A DNA stretch of 64,000 bases from Plotosus lineatus (GCA_024760905.1 CM045733.1:10936001-11000000); one strand, 5' to 3'; numbered from the stretch's first letter, positions 1-11,707 are shown. The notes: generated by a model from the sequence alone, not told the origin. Translations and numbers: made by a program.

Positions 1-156
1 GATATGAAACACATAACTTGAAAAGACTTAAAGAGGTATAACATGTTTTGTGAAATGAAAATTAAAATTCTTATATGAAATATATTGACAATGCTGTTGT
101 TTTTGAAAAAAAAAAAAATATATATATATATATATACACACCAGTATACATATCAG
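1..156. other. AT-rich flank, no gene seen
   Basis: This is AT-rich sequence ending in a short (TA)n tract and an ATACACACC stretch just before the RTE fragment. I see no coding signal or recognisable element. Confidence 0.5.
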
Positions 157-512
157 AGATGAAAATGTTGAGGTTCTCTTTGGGAGTAACGAGGATGGAT
201 AGGATCAGGAATGAGCAGATCAGAGGGACAGCACATCTAAGATGTTTTGGAGACAAAGTCAGAGAGGCTAGATTGAGATGGTTTGGACATGTACAGAGGA
301 GGGATAGTGAGTATATTGGTAGTAGGATGCTGAGGTTGGAACTACCAGGCTGAAGGCCCAGAGGAAGACCAAAGAGACGATTTATGGATGTGGTGAAGGC
401 GGACATGAAGGTAGTTGGAGTAAGAGTAGAAGATGCAGAGGACAGGGAGAGATGGAGGCAGATCATTTACTGTGGCGACCCCTGACGGGAACAGCCGAAA
501 GGAAAAAAAGAT
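157..512 (+). pseudogene. 5'-truncated RTE-type LINE, 3' end only
   Basis: The plus strand reads as the extreme C-terminus of the RTE polyprotein, with KMLRFSLGVTRMDRIRNE and RLRWFGHVQRRDSEYIG. A stop follows ELPG where the other copies read on into a GRPKRRFMDVVK-like stretch; here that part lies downstream of the stop in the same reading direction. It ends in the family's 3' tail (GTGGCGACCCCTGA...AGCCGAAAGGAAA), followed directly by an AC/AT microsatellite. The same C-terminus occurs at about 8.3-8.6 kb, 32.8-33.1 kb and 45.4-45.9 kb. Extreme 5' truncation is typical of target-primed reverse transcription. It is a dead fragment. Confidence 0.85.

Positions 513-577
<65 letters not shown>
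512..577. repeat. (AC)n-(AT)n microsatellite
   Basis: An AC run passes into an AT run, directly appended to the RTE 3' end at 512. Microsatellites often grow from LINE tails. Confidence 0.95.
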
Positions 578-579
<2 letters not shown>

Positions 580-594
580 TATATATATGTATAT

Positions 595-786
595 ATTCAC
601 TCATTTGCCAAACTGCATACTCTTACTAGGGTTATGGGGAGGTATTTGCGTATCTGAGCCAATACTGGTGAATGCAGGGTACACCCTGAACAGCTCACCA
701 GACCATTGCAGGGCAACACATACACACACCCATTAACACACACACACAAACACACAAACACACACACACACAAACGCACGCGCGCA

Positions 787-831
<45 letters not shown>

Positions 832-1020
832 CGGGTAATTTTCTAGTTAGCCTGATGTGCAAGTATTTGGACTGTGGGAGGAAACTGATGTACCCAGAAG
901 AAACTCATGAAAACACAGGGAGAACATGCACACTTTATATAAAAACACTCAAGCCTGGGACTTGAAGCCAGGACCTTCTTGCTTTGGAGTAGATGTGCTA
1001 ACCACTATGCCACCATGCAC
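595..1020 (-). mobile_element. SINE-B (tRNA-headed), expanded by internal CA repeats
   Basis: Read on the minus strand, this has a degenerate tRNA-like head (revcomp of ...GTGCTAACCACTATGCCACC...), the body words for the cut phrase CTCCCACAGTCC..., and the tail phrase with CTGTTCAGGGTGTACCCTG. A (CA)n block of about 110 bp at roughly 722-830 replaces part of the body. Positions 637-734 are almost identical to 43,506-43,603, much closer than SINE-B copies usually are to each other in this window. Confidence 0.75.
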
Positions 1021-1024
1021 ACGC

Positions 1025-1057
<33 letters not shown>
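1021..1057. repeat. (GT)n microsatellite
   Basis: About 15 GT units abut the head end of the preceding SINE. Confidence 0.95.
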
Positions 1058-1059
<2 letters not shown>

Positions 1060-1708
1060 CAGTCATAAAGCCTGTGTTAAATCAGGCACGATATATTTAG
1101 CCTGTTGCACAGGTACCTGTGTAGGGCTATAAAGCTCCTGCAGTGCATTTCTTGAGCCTCTCCTACAGCAGCCCTCTGCTGCAAATGGGTTTCGTCTCAT
1201 TACTGCAAAACAAACAGAGACAGAGACAGACGGTTAGTCAGTAAATCAAACACAGACCAGAGTTAAAACCAGAGCGCTAAAATGTGGTGAAAGCTGTTAA
1301 CACGTACACACTTTTAGTTTTTAAACAAAGTATGATGTGTTTCAGAGCAAAATCCTAAAGTAGTGTAATTAGAAGTAGAGCCTCTTATATCAGATACATT
1401 TCTATATGCACCCCAACAAATAACACACCAAACACAATGCAAATATTCAACACGAAAATATCGCCAAGAAACTGAGGAAGACAAAGGATGAGCTGGTGGG
1501 ATGACTTTGATCATTTCATTAAACACTGGCACTATGTTGTGCAAAACAGGGGTCAGTGGAGGTCAATGGGGAGCTACATCCACCAACCCAAATATATTTA
1601 AAGATATCTGAGAAACAAAGCTTATTTATACATTATAAGGAATGCAGTATAATGAACCGATGCGATGTTTAATGGGATGGAAAAAAAAGACAGATCCTTT
1701 ATCACTTA
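1058..1708. other. No gene or element recognised
   Basis: This is moderately AT-rich unique sequence with no long open frame and no repeat family I recognise. Confidence 0.5.
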
Positions 1709-2058
1709 TAGGTTAGCACGTCCGCCTCACAACAAGAAGGTCCAGGGTTCGAGTCCTGGCCTTGTGTAACTCTGTGTGAAGTTTGCATCTTCTCCTCATG
1801 TTCTCCCCATGCTTGCAAAGGTCTGCTCAGGTTTTCTCCCACTGCACTAGGACATGCACATCAGGTTAATTAGCTGTTCCAGATGGCCCCTTGATGTGAG
1901 TTTGAGTGCGAATGGTTGTGCGAGCTTCCCTGCTATAGTATGCCAAGCAGATCAAGGTGTACCCTGCCTTCACCCAGTGTTGGCTGAGATAGGTGCCAGA
2001 CTCGACTGCCTTAACAATAGATTAAAGATTAAGCAGTTTGGCAAATTATGATGCTGAT
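1709..2058 (+). mobile_element. SINE-B, near full length
   Basis: The tRNA-like head (GGTTAGCACGTCCGCCTCAC...) contains a B-box-like GGGTTCGAGTCCTGG. It is followed by the body (GTTTGCATCTTCTCC..., TAATTAGCTGTTC..., GTGAGTTTGAGTGCGAATGG) and a diverged tail ending ATTAAGCAGTTTGGC. Transcription would be by RNA polymerase III from the internal A/B boxes. Confidence 0.8.
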
Positions 2059-2084
2059 GATTCCTGGCTTACTTCTGTAAGTTC

Positions 2085-2402
2085 ATTCATTCGTTCATTT
2101 TATAATCTTAATTAAGGTCGTGAGGAGGCTGGTGCCCATTTCAGTCGATTCTGGGAAAAGGTGGGGTACTCCCTAGACAGCTCGCCAGGCCATTGCAGGG
2201 CCAATACTCGCACAACGATTCACACTCCAGTGATTTGGAACTGCCAATTAGCTTACTGAGCATATTTTTGAACTATTGGAGGAAACTGGAGTACCCAGAG
2301 GAAACCCATGCAAGCAGAGAACATACAAACTCCACACAGAAACGCCCGAGCTGGGAAACGAACCCAGGCCTTTTTGCGGTGAGGTGGATGTGCTCTTCTG
2401 TA
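2085..2402 (-). mobile_element. SINE-B, near full length, inverted to its neighbour
   Basis: The left end shows the (CATT)n tail complement (TTCATTCATTCG). The next parts are GGTGCCCATTTCAGTCG and GCTCGCCAGGCCATTGCAGGG. The copy ends in a B-box-like sequence on the minus strand. It lies tail-to-tail with the copy at 1,709-2,058. Confidence 0.8.
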
Positions 2403-3115
2403 AGTTAATAACAACATATATTGCTAAGTTTGTTACTGTCATCTCCTGACCAATCAGAATTCAACGTTCATTTGGTTTGATCAAATAACTTCAACCCCAA
2501 ATCCATTTAGTTTCTTATCTCCACCGCTGGCATCACTGGCCTCATAAATGTTAAGCTCCAGTGTGTAAAAGACTAAAACTCCTCAGAACCTCCATTCTGG
2601 GATGTGTCTCATGAATATTTCATTTATAAGAGAAACAAATCCAAGCTGTCGCTCTTTCCTTTCGTGCACTTTCTTTCATATACTATCATTATGCTTCACT
2701 GTGTCAGTGCCATTTCTATGTATTTTATGCAAATTGTGCAGGATGCTGTTTGTGAATAACAAAACCAGAGTTTGACATTAAATAATTCTCTGTTTGTAAA
2801 TCACATTTAAAAACATATTGTTTCTGTCTTCATCTGATGAATGTTAAAGGTGCTTATTCAGTTCAAATCCTCCATGCCTGTAATGTGAAACAACAAGTGG
2901 TAAAGCAATGTCAAATCTTGTTTAGAGACAAAATAAATAAAGAAGAGTTTAAAAAAACAAAAGGATTCAGAGACTCAGAACATGTTGAAAGTCGGCTGGG
3001 AACACAGCTAATTTTTTCAAAATGAATCAATCAATGAGAAATTAACATCGGCAGTGAATGTGTTTTGTTGCACTGTTCCAGCAAGGCAGGACTGAAACTC
3101 AAAGAAATATATATA
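2403..3115. other. No gene or element recognised
   Basis: The stretch contains CCAATCAGAATTC-like text but no coding signal or repeat I can place. Confidence 0.45.
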
Positions 3116-3117
3116 TA

Positions 3118-4037
3118 TCTATACCACATTTGACGTGATAAGCGCCCAGGGCGCTTTAGAAATTGGAATGGGTGGGCACTTATTAAAATGTTACCAGTGG
3201 AGTGGAACGGAAAGTGCTTATTACCATTGAGGTGGAAAACATGAATAATAACAGAACAATAAAAGAGTTTTACTGGTATTTATGTTATTCAGTTTGTGGT
3301 ATCAACCAAACTACTTACATAAAAGCTGAAAATAAGCAGAAAACAGCATAATTTTATTTAAAAAAACAACAACCTTACTTTTCCCTTTTACCCTTATTCC
3401 TTTTAACATTTTCCAGAAGTAAAATCAAGCCAATCAACAGGACTGTCAACTTTAGCACGTTGAACCAATCAATACAAACATAAACAAAAGCACATGACCA
3501 TCAACATCTTTAAATTCATAAAGTTAGTGAGCAGGAGAATCGGGTGGAAAATACTCGTCATCACTTTGTGATAGGTCCATATCTGGCTCATCGCTCCATT
3601 CATTCATAGTATCCCATAGTTTTGCTGTACCAGTTTCTAATGGTTCATTGGTTGTTGGACATTTACCAAGAGAACACAGCAAAATATTTTCCTGTTTTTT
3701 AAAGCACGGCTGAACAATCAAATGTGTTGTTACTGATGAACATTATAGACATTCCAACTAGTAGGGAGTCTTGAAATACCGTGCAAACTCACTTTTACAG
3801 GTGGTGAACGCCTCATTTTATGGTTACAGAGACTGATTGAATAAAATTAGTAAGTTTGATCTACGATTTTGCTCCCAGTACACATGGGCGGTTATTAGGC
3901 ACAAGAAGAAAAAAACAAACAAACAAACAAAAAAAAACCCAGAACAAACAAAAAAAAACAAAACAAAACAAAAAAAAAAAAAAAACATGGGGGGGCTTAT
4001 TGGAGCAGGGTACTTATTACGTGGGAATACATTGTGT
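3118..4037. mobile_element. Putative DNA-transposon relic, family unclear
   Basis: The left end reads ACCACATTTGACGTGATAAGCGCCC. The right end, in reverse complement, reads ATTCCCACGTAATAAGTACCC. The two share the core ACGTRATAAGYRCCC in inverted orientation, which suggests eroded terminal inverted repeats. Inside is a 65-codon minus-strand open frame (3,524-3,721) with an acidic end, SQSDDEYFPPDSPAH, like the acidic tails of some transposases. No catalytic motif remains. The family is not assigned, and this could also be chance similarity. Confidence 0.35.
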
Positions 4038-4040
4038 GTG

Positions 4041-4640
<600 letters not shown>

Positions 4641-4644
4641 GTAT

Positions 4645-4905
4645 GTGGACTTTGATGTTCTCCCCATTGTTCCATGGGTTTCCTCCGGTTTCCTCCCACA
4701 GTCTAAAGATATGCACATTATGCAATTCGGAACTTCTAAATTGCTGTTAGATGTGGGTTGGACCCTGAATTTTGTATTTGCCTGACATTTGTCTGGCAAA
4801 CTGTTCAGGGTGCACCCCACCTTCACTGTGTTGGCTGAGATAGGCTCCCTGTGACTCTAACAGGAGAAAGCAGTTTAGCAAATGAGTGTGTGAATAAGTG
4901 CTCAT
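4645..4905 (+). mobile_element. SINE-B, 5'-truncated and diverged
   Basis: The body begins within GATGTTCTCCCC, continues through CCTCCCACAGTC and TGTTCAGGGTGCACCCC, and ends GAAAGCAGTTTAGCAAATGAG. The tRNA-like head is missing. Confidence 0.75.
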
Positions 4906-5895
4906 GATAATACACATAGTTCATCTTGGAATTTTTCGTTAGAAATTCATGTTACGGCTACTTATGTGATTTTAGCCACCTGGAGATTTTTAATCGAGTA
5001 ATTTACAGAATTTTAGGAAAATATTTCTGATTAATACATCTTGTTTCCACAGTCACTGCGCATTTACACAGTCATATTGCAGATATTACACTATGTGCTA
5101 CAGTAGCTCGCTAAACTGCCTGGCTCTGATCTTCTGTGCTTTGAGTTTGCAGGTGCCTCATACCTTTATAGTGTTTTTCTAACATTAACCAGGTGAACCG
5201 GGGTTGCAGACCACATAATACAGACCAACATTTTCCAGATTCCACAACTCACTATTTTCACTTGTATTTTGATTCTTGTGGGTTTGGAGCGATCGTACAC
5301 ACGCATGTAGGTATGTAATGTACTGCAGATTGGCTGCATACAGTTAAACAAAGATAGCTATGATAATTTTTGCAGATTGTAATCTTGGAGGAGGGGAAGG
5401 CATTATAGAATTGGTATAAACAGTTAAAGATATTTTTATGGTTTGTATGTGCAAAATTATCCAAAAACAACACAGTACTGTATAACAAAACCTCTTGCTT
5501 TGTCAGGAACATTATATGTGCCACAAAATGTATTTTTGGTATTGTAATCACGAGTACTTGTTTGTTACCAGATTTGGTGGCGACACCACAATACCAGAGT
5601 CCCTGAGATAAATTAAATTTTGGAATGTCAAGATTACAGGAGAAAGGTAGAACAAGGCCAAAAATGTTGGAGATTGAACATATCCCAGGTTAAAATTAAA
5701 ACTGTTTACATTTGAGAAACAAAGCGACCCAGATAGAGCCAAAGACGCAGTGAAGGACAGATGGGAAATCATATGCACAATTTCAAAGAGCATAATCCCA
5801 TTTGACCTTGAGAAGGCAAAATCAACATTATCATGTTTTTGAGTGGGGATCACAGAACATATGAAGAAAAGAACTTACTTGATTACTACTGTATG
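4906..5895. other. No gene or element recognised
   Basis: Short antisense open frames of about 100 codons occur, but they lack codon bias, splice context or any familiar domain. I treat them as chance. Confidence 0.45.
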
Positions 5896-5954
5896 TTATA
5901 CCCCCATTTCACTGGAGCACGGTAAACTCGCGGAAGCAAAAATGTCGTCATCCT

Positions 5955-6370
5955 CTAACGTTCCTCAGTCGATCCGTCATCTTCCATGTCCTTCCATGTG
6001 ATTCCGAACATATTCCTCCGTTTCCGGCAGGCCAAAATTTTCTGCGAATTGCTTTTGAACATGTTCAAAACGTTGCACGTTGATGGAAAAATTTTCCGAC
6101 AGTGTTCCCTTAGGTTCCTTAGTCATTCCGCAAACGTTCCGTCATTTCCTCAAACGTTCCTTGATCATTCCTTTTATTCCGCCAGTGTTCCTTGATCGTT
6201 CTGCGAGCCTTCCTCCCCCTCTTCCGGGTGTTCAAAAGCGGCCACAGAATCCCCATGGAATACTTACAGAAGGTTTGCAGAATACTCACAGAAGGTTTGC
6301 GGAATACATGCGGAATGTTTGCGAAATGGGTGCGGATAACACGGAAGACTTGCGGAACACTCAAGGAAGT
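5955..6370. repeat. Left arm array of TTCCN / CGGAA motifs
   Basis: TTCC-type words recur about every 10-15 bp from 5,960 to 6,230 (for example GTTCCTTAGTCATTCCGC). The orientation then flips to CGGAA-type words (TTTGCGGAATACATGCGG) up to 6,360. Subterminal repeated words of this kind bind transposase in other DNA transposons; that role is inferred here. Confidence 0.65.
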
Positions 6371-6529
6371 CACTTCCACTACAAATTATTCCAGTTCATT
6401 CACTTTATTTTTTTGTTTTCCTGTTCATGTCATAAAGTTTTAAAGTTATAATCACTGTGGTTTGGACTTGTGTGCATGGTTTTTAGTCTGGAATGATTAA
6501 TTGAGGTGCAAATAAAAGGAATGTATTGG

Positions 6530-6705
6530 CATTATTGATATTAAACATATTAACATATGTTAAATTTAAAATTTATTGTAAATTATAAACATATTGAACA
6601 TTAGAAACATATGGTAAATTCCAAACATATGTTCAATTTTAAATTTATTGTACATTATAAACATATTATACATTATAAACATATTATACATTATAAACAT
6701 TTAGT
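6530..6705. repeat. AT-rich imperfect tandem repeat
   Basis: Repeated ATTATAAACATATTATACA-like units form the centre of the Harbinger-like element. Confidence 0.75.
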
Positions 6706-6724
6706 ATGAATGAGAGAATTAGCT

Positions 6725-7180
6725 TCCTTGGTCGATTCCGTGTACAATATTTAAAAGCGGAATCAGGAGCAAATCCTTTGATCTTTGCCGATTTTTCCTC
6801 GTTGAAATGTGGTTACGCTGGGTATTCCTCAGTCATTCCTTAGTCATTCCATGTTGAACATGAACGTTCCGCCTTCATTCCGCCTGTTCCGCAATCATTC
6901 CCGAGCTCTTCCTTCTAAAACGGTGTAGTGCTGTAATCGTTCCTTGAGTGTTCCTTGCTTTCCGTGAACGTTCCGTGAATTATCCGAAGGTCTTCCTTTG
7001 CAATCCGCACTGGTTCCGAAGGTAATCCGAGCACTTTTAGACATGTATTCCGACATTCCTTCTTCGATTCTTTCTGTGTCTTTTCCGCACATTCCGTGAA
7101 CATTCCGAAGGTGTTCCGAGGGTACAATTTTCCGTAGGTTTTTGACCCATTTTCCGTGTAAAAATGCCGAAGCGCCTCCG
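6725..7180. repeat. Right arm array of TTCCG motifs
   Basis: More than 25 TTCCG, ATCCG or TTCCT words occur, mostly in one orientation (for example GAACGTTCCGTGAATTATCC). This is the counterpart of the left-arm array in the same element. Confidence 0.65.
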
Positions 7181-7249
7181 TAGAGTGTGTTTCGGGCCTT
7201 TGCGCCATGATCATTGCATTCCGCACTCCAGTGAAATCGGGGTATTAAC

Positions 7250-8240
7250 TACATGCTGTCATGTCTCAAACATACTGTATCTACTTTTGAAATAACCTCC
7301 CATGAATAGGCTTCAATAATTCATAACATTTCCATGAACCAAAATTAAAATTAAGCTATGCAGACAGACTCTGGGAATAGGATATATATACACCATACCA
7401 TAATCTTCCGAGTGATAGTTCCCTTTTACCACTACAGTTCTCTTACAGTGCAAATCAGTGGCTGAGGACATCGTCTGAAATTTTCTGAGCTCTTTCAGAT
7501 TCACTCACCCGCACATAAGTGTGGAAATGGATTTCGGTGTATATCTGTGTATCAGATTTAGACATCATGAATAATAGAGGCTTTTTCATACTCCATGATG
7601 TAACTGGATGTAATGGGATTGTGGTTTGGTCCACAGACAGCGGCAATGACTGTATAGCAGAGCCGTCGTACAAATTAAAATGAAATGATGTCCTGTGAAA
7701 GCTGCTTTTATACAACACTGGTACACCATGACCAGTGATAACTACAGTTCATCAATCCTCTCTCTCTCTCTCTCTCATTCTCTCAGATTGTTTACAGAAG
7801 CAATAACGCAACTGATAACAGAAACTGGCGGGATTTAAAAAGCAATTATAAATTAAGAACAACATTACAAAGTATAATTTTATAAAGTTAAAACGAGTGC
7901 GCGTGCACGACGGCCAGTTTGGCTTCCTCCTTGCATTTATGGACTTTCCGCTTTTTGTGTGTACTGGGTTCTGATGGCAGATGGAGATGGGCGGAGCTGC
8001 TGATATGAATAGGGAGGCAGTGGTGGATGGCCAACTAATTAGAAACTCTAGCATGCCATTACACACTAGTGCTCAAACAAACAAACAAACAAACAAACAA
8101 ACAAGCAAACAAACAAAATCTTCAAACCTCCCAGAAGAAAAACTTAAACATGTGCTTACTTTTTTATTTCACACATCAGTGTCTTCTAACACTGTAACAA
8201 CATTCATTGGTCAAAAAAGTGGAAAAACCCATCGTATCTT
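7250..8240. other. Non-coding stretch with (TC)n and (AAAC)n
   Basis: Simple repeats lie at 7,756-7,786 (TC)n and 8,076-8,118 (AAAC)n. The rest is unplaced sequence without a coding signal. Confidence 0.5.
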
Positions 8241-8268
8241 CTTCTTCTTTTCCTTTCGGCTGTTCCCT

Positions 8269-8651
8269 TCAGGGGTCGCCACAGCAAATGATCTGCCTCC
8301 ATCTCTCCCTATCCTCTGCATCTTCTACTCTTACTCCAACGACCTTCATGTCCGCCTTCACCACATCCATAAATCTTCTCTTTGGTCTTCCTCTGGGCCT
8401 TTTGCCTGGTAGTTCCAACCTCAGCATCCTACTACCAATATCCTCACTATCCCTCCTCTGTACATGTCCAAACCATCTCAATCTAGCCTCTCTGACTTTG
8501 TCTCCAAAACATCTAACATGTGCTGTCCCTCTGATGTACTCATTTCTGATCCTGTCCATCCTCGTTACTCCCAAAGAGAACCTCAACATTTTCATCTCTG
8601 CTACCTCCAACTCTGCCTCCTATCTTTTCCTCAGGACCACTGTCTCTAAAC
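8269..8651 (-). pseudogene. RTE extreme C-terminus, downstream of the hAT insertion
   Basis: The 113-codon frame starts EVAEMKMLRFSLGVTRM and contains RLRWFGHVQRRDSEDIG and GRPKRRFMDVVKADMKVV, then ends CCGDP next to the 3' tail. It is the same segment as the fragments at 157-512, 32,808-33,135 and 45,330-45,907. Confidence 0.88.
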
Positions 8652-8981
8652 CAGGGGTCACCGACCTTTTTGAAACCGAGAGCTACTTCTTGGGTACCAA
8701 TTAATGCGAAGGGCTACCAGGTCAAAACACACCTCTGAAATTACAAATTTGCTCAATTTACCTTTAATTATATGTTATCATTAATAATTAATGATATTTA
8801 TCTATGTGAAGATATTGATTTGATTTAAAATATATTCAAAAAAATTAGATGCAGCTCAATGGAGAGTGGCGCTATGGAGCTGTGGGCCTGTCCTAAAACT
8901 AGCAGTGAACAGGTCCGCGGGCAACTTATAGTGTCCTTGCGGGCTACCTGGTGCCCACGGGCACCACGTTGGTGATCCCTG
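8652..8981. mobile_element. hAT-like (Charlie-type) short element with 8-bp TSD
   Basis: The left end is CAGGGGTCACCGACC; the right end reverse-complements to CAGGGATCACCAACG. Both are flanked by the 8-bp duplication CTCTAAAC (8,644-8,651 and 8,982-8,989). Removing the insert restores the uninterrupted RTE text seen at 45,745-45,770. No transposase is present, so this is a non-autonomous copy. Confidence 0.92.
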
Positions 8982-8984
8982 CTC

Positions 8985-9272
8985 TAAACCATACAACATT
9001 GCTGGCCTCATCACCGTCTTGTACACTTTTCCTTTCATTCTTGCCGATACTCTCCTATCACACATCACACCGGACACTTTTCTCCATCCATTCCAACCTG
9101 CCTGCACACGCTTCTTCACCTCTTTTCCACACTCTCCATTGCTCTGGATTGTTGAGCCTAAGTACTTAAAATCCTCCACCTTCTTTATCTCTGCCCCCTG
9201 TAACCTCAAAGTTCCTCTTGAGTCCTTGTCGTTCACACACATGTATTCCGTCTTTCCAGGGCATTCCTCCAC
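8985..9272 (-). pseudogene. RTE C-terminal part, upstream of the hAT insertion
   Basis: The frame carries KTEYMCVND, EDFKYLGSTIQSNGECGKEV and ARMKGKVYKT...AMLYGLE, the region after the RT palm. It is in another frame from the RT segment, which marks a frameshift, and is interrupted at YGLE by the hAT-like insertion. The continuation resumes beyond the insertion. Confidence 0.85.
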
Positions 9273-10393
9273 CTCTCTAGATTTTCCTCCACTTGTTCTG
9301 TGCTCTCACTACAGATCACAATGTCATCTGCAAACATCATAGTCCATGGAGATTCTTGTCTAACCTCGTCTGTTAGCCTGTCCATCACCATAGCAAACAA
9401 GAAGGGGCTGAGAGCTGACCCTTGATGCAGTCCCACCTCCACCTTGAACTCTTCTGTCACACTGACAGCACACCTCACCACTGTCTTACATCTCTCATAC
9501 ATGTCCTGCACCACTCTAACGTACTTCTCTGTCACTCCAGACTTCCTCATACAATACCACAGTTCTTCTCTCGGCACCCTGTCATATGCTTTCTCCAGAG
9601 CCATAAAGGCACAATGCAGCTCCTTCTGACCTTCTTTGTACTTCTCTATTAACATCCTCAAAGCAAACACTGCATCTGTGGTGCTCTTTCTTGGCATGAA
9701 ACCAAACTGTTGTTCAGAAATGCTGACCTCTGCCCTTAGTCTTGCTTCCACTATTCTTTCCCATAACTTCATTGTATGGCTCATCAACTTTATCCCTCTG
9801 TAGTTGCCACAACTCTGTACATCTCCCTTGTTCTTAAAAATGGGCACAAGCACACTTCTCCTCCATTCCTCTGGCATCTTCTCACTTTCTAAGACCTTGT
9901 TGAATATTCTTGTCAGAAAATCTACTGCTACCTCCCCGAGACACTTCCATACCTCAACTGGTATGTCATCAGGGCCAACTGCCTTTCCACTCTTCATCCT
10001 CTTCAATGCCCTCCTCACTTCACCCTTACTAATCTTTGCTACTTCCTGCTCCTCAACGGTCACCACTTCTACTCTTTTTTCTCTCTCATTTTCCTCATTC
10101 ATCAGCTCTTCAAAGTACTCTTTCCATCTTCCCAGCACACTTCTGTCATCAGTCAATACATTTTCCTCTCTGTCCTTTATCACTCTAACTTGCTGCATGT
10201 CTTTCCCATCTCTATTTCTCTGCTGTGCCAACCTGTATAGATCATTTTCTCCCTCCTTACTGTTCAACCTATCATACAAGTCATCATACGCCCTCTGTTT
10301 GGCCTTTGACACCGCTACCTTCGCCTTACTGACTTCCTTCAAATTACATCGCCTACACAAGATCAACCTGTGTGCTCCTACCTCCGCTTTCAT
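9233..10393 (-). pseudogene. RTE reverse transcriptase domain
   Basis: A 386-codon frame contains the RT blocks: KAVGPDDIPVEVWKC, NYRGIKLMSHTMKLWE, QFGFMPRKSTTDA, AYDRVPREELW, HQGSALSPFLF, and the catalytic FADD at residues 354-357 (about 9,323-9,334). The start shows CRRCNLKEVS running straight into KAKVAVSKAKQ. In relatives I recall, a longer linker separates these, so an internal deletion is likely. The last codons shift out of frame near 9,250. Confidence 0.9.
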
Positions 10394-10396
10394 AAG

Positions 10397-10990
10397 TCAC
10401 CTATGCTCCTGTCTCTTCTTGAAGAAAGTATTCACCACAGCCATTTCCATCCTTTTTGCAAAATCGATCAGCATCTGTCCTTCTGTGTTCCTGTCCTGGA
10501 CACCAAACCTGCCCATCACTTCCTCGTCCCCTCTGTTTCCTGCACCAACATGTCCATTGAAGTCTGCTCCAATGTCCACTCTTTCACCTCTGGGGGTACT
10601 CTGCATCACTTCATCTAACTCACTCCAGAATCTCTCCTTCTCTTCTAGCTTACATCCTGCCTGTGGGGCATAAGCACTAACAACATTGACCATCACGCCA
10701 TCAATTTCTAACTTGAGACTCATCACTCTGTCTGACACTCTTTTCACCTCTAGAACATTTCTGACAAACCCCTCCTTCAAGATGACTCCTACTCCATTTC
10801 TCTTCCCATCCACACCATGATAAAACAGCTTCAACCCTGCTCCTAAGCTTCTAGCCTTGCTACCTTTCCACCTGGTCTCCTGAACACACAGTATGTCCAC
10901 CTTCCTCCTCTGCATCATGTCAGCCAGCTCCCTATCTTTTCCTTGCATAGTTCCAACATTCAAAGTCCCTACTCTCAGTCCTAGGCTCAC
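10397..10990 (-). pseudogene. RTE AP-like endonuclease domain
   Basis: A 197-codon frame shows the endonuclease signatures in order: GTLNVGTMQGK (Asn), LCVQETRWKG (catalytic Glu), VVSAYAPQ, and GADFNGHVG (Asp/Asn pair). The domain nicks target DNA to prime reverse transcription. The frame ends at a TGA just after FKKRQEHR, where the protein should continue into the linker. The RT frame resumes in the same phase two codons later, so this is a nonsense change and not a frameshift. The far C-terminal part of the nuclease is not visible and may lie in the shortened region. Confidence 0.88.
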
Positions 10991-11240
10991 GCATTTCCTC
11001 TTCTCTCTCTGCCTACGGACACGCCTCCCGCCTCTCCTTCTTCGACCAACAGTAGTCCAATTTCCATCAGCACCCTGTTGGTTGACAGCACTGATGGCGT
11101 CGTTGTTAACCCGGGCCTCGACCGATCCGGTATGAATTTTGTTTTGATCATTTGCATTTTTAAATGTGGCAGAAGTTTAACGCCGGATGCCCTTCCTGTC
11201 GCAACCCTCTGCATTTATCCGGGCTTGGGACCGGCATAAG

Positions 11241-11705
11241 GGGGAGAGACACTGGTTAGTGCCTGCCTGCCTGCCTGCCGCCCCCCCATATCACTTATAC
11301 CTGATATACCGCTATCAAAAAATAATCAACTTCAGGGTGGTAACAGTGTCTTCACTTTCCTTTAATCACATCCCACCACACAGTCCTTGTTACACATATC
11401 CCTGTAGCTATACTGTTCCCAACATTTGATTCCATGGCCCAACATGGATTCCATTGTTGTACCTCACCATAAGAAATATAGAAAAGAGTAAATGAGAAGA
11501 AAGCATGATTAAAGACGAAAGGAGAGGAATGAACAGGAACGTGAGCAAGATGTAATAATGATGGAGAGGAAAGGGAGAAAGTGCTGAAAGAAGAAAAATG
11601 TGTGTGTGTGTGTGTGGGGGTGGGTGGGTGGGTGTGTGGGTGGGTGGGTGTGTTCCAAGTGAAGCTGTACCACTTGACAAAGCACCTTAACCGAAAAAGA
11701 CGTTA
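11241..11705. other. Non-coding, with TGCC and G-rich simple repeats
   Basis: A short TGCC run lies at 11,263-11,280 next to the RTE 5' end, and a GT/GGGT run lies at 11,598-11,652. No gene is seen. Confidence 0.55.
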
Positions 11706-11707
11706 TT

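Larger units (their letters stand above)
5899..7244. mobile_element. Harbinger-like non-autonomous DNA transposon with motif arrays
   Basis: The terminal inverted repeats are about 19 bp: TACCCCCATTTCACTGGAG at the left, and TACCCCGATTTCACTGGAG when the right end is reverse-complemented. TTA lies directly outside both ends (5,896-5,898 and 7,245-7,247), a 3-bp target duplication that fits PIF/Harbinger elements. I see no transposase in the 1.35-kb interior. It is instead dominated by TTCCG or CGGAA words in both arms, with an AT-rich repeated core at about 6,530-6,705. The TTA and terminal repeats are seen directly; the superfamily is inferred from the TSD length. Confidence 0.7.
8243..11240 (-). 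mobile_element. RTE-type LINE, nearly full length, inactive
   Basis: Read on the minus strand: a 5' leader (about 11,240-10,991), an AP-like endonuclease, a reverse transcriptase, a C-terminal region and a short 3' tail ending AGCCGAAAGGAAAAG. It is broken by an in-frame stop after the endonuclease, a frameshift around 9,250 and a 330-bp hAT-like insertion at 8,652-8,981. The endonuclease-RT linker looks shortened. RTE elements move by target-primed reverse transcription. This copy can supply no protein, but it shows both ends that SINE-A has borrowed. Confidence 0.9.

Noticed and set aside
9804..10673. 289-codon plus-strand frame rich in Ser, Leu and Phe
   Set aside because: It is the complement of the RTE endonuclease/RT region; the minus strand has clear RT and nuclease motifs.
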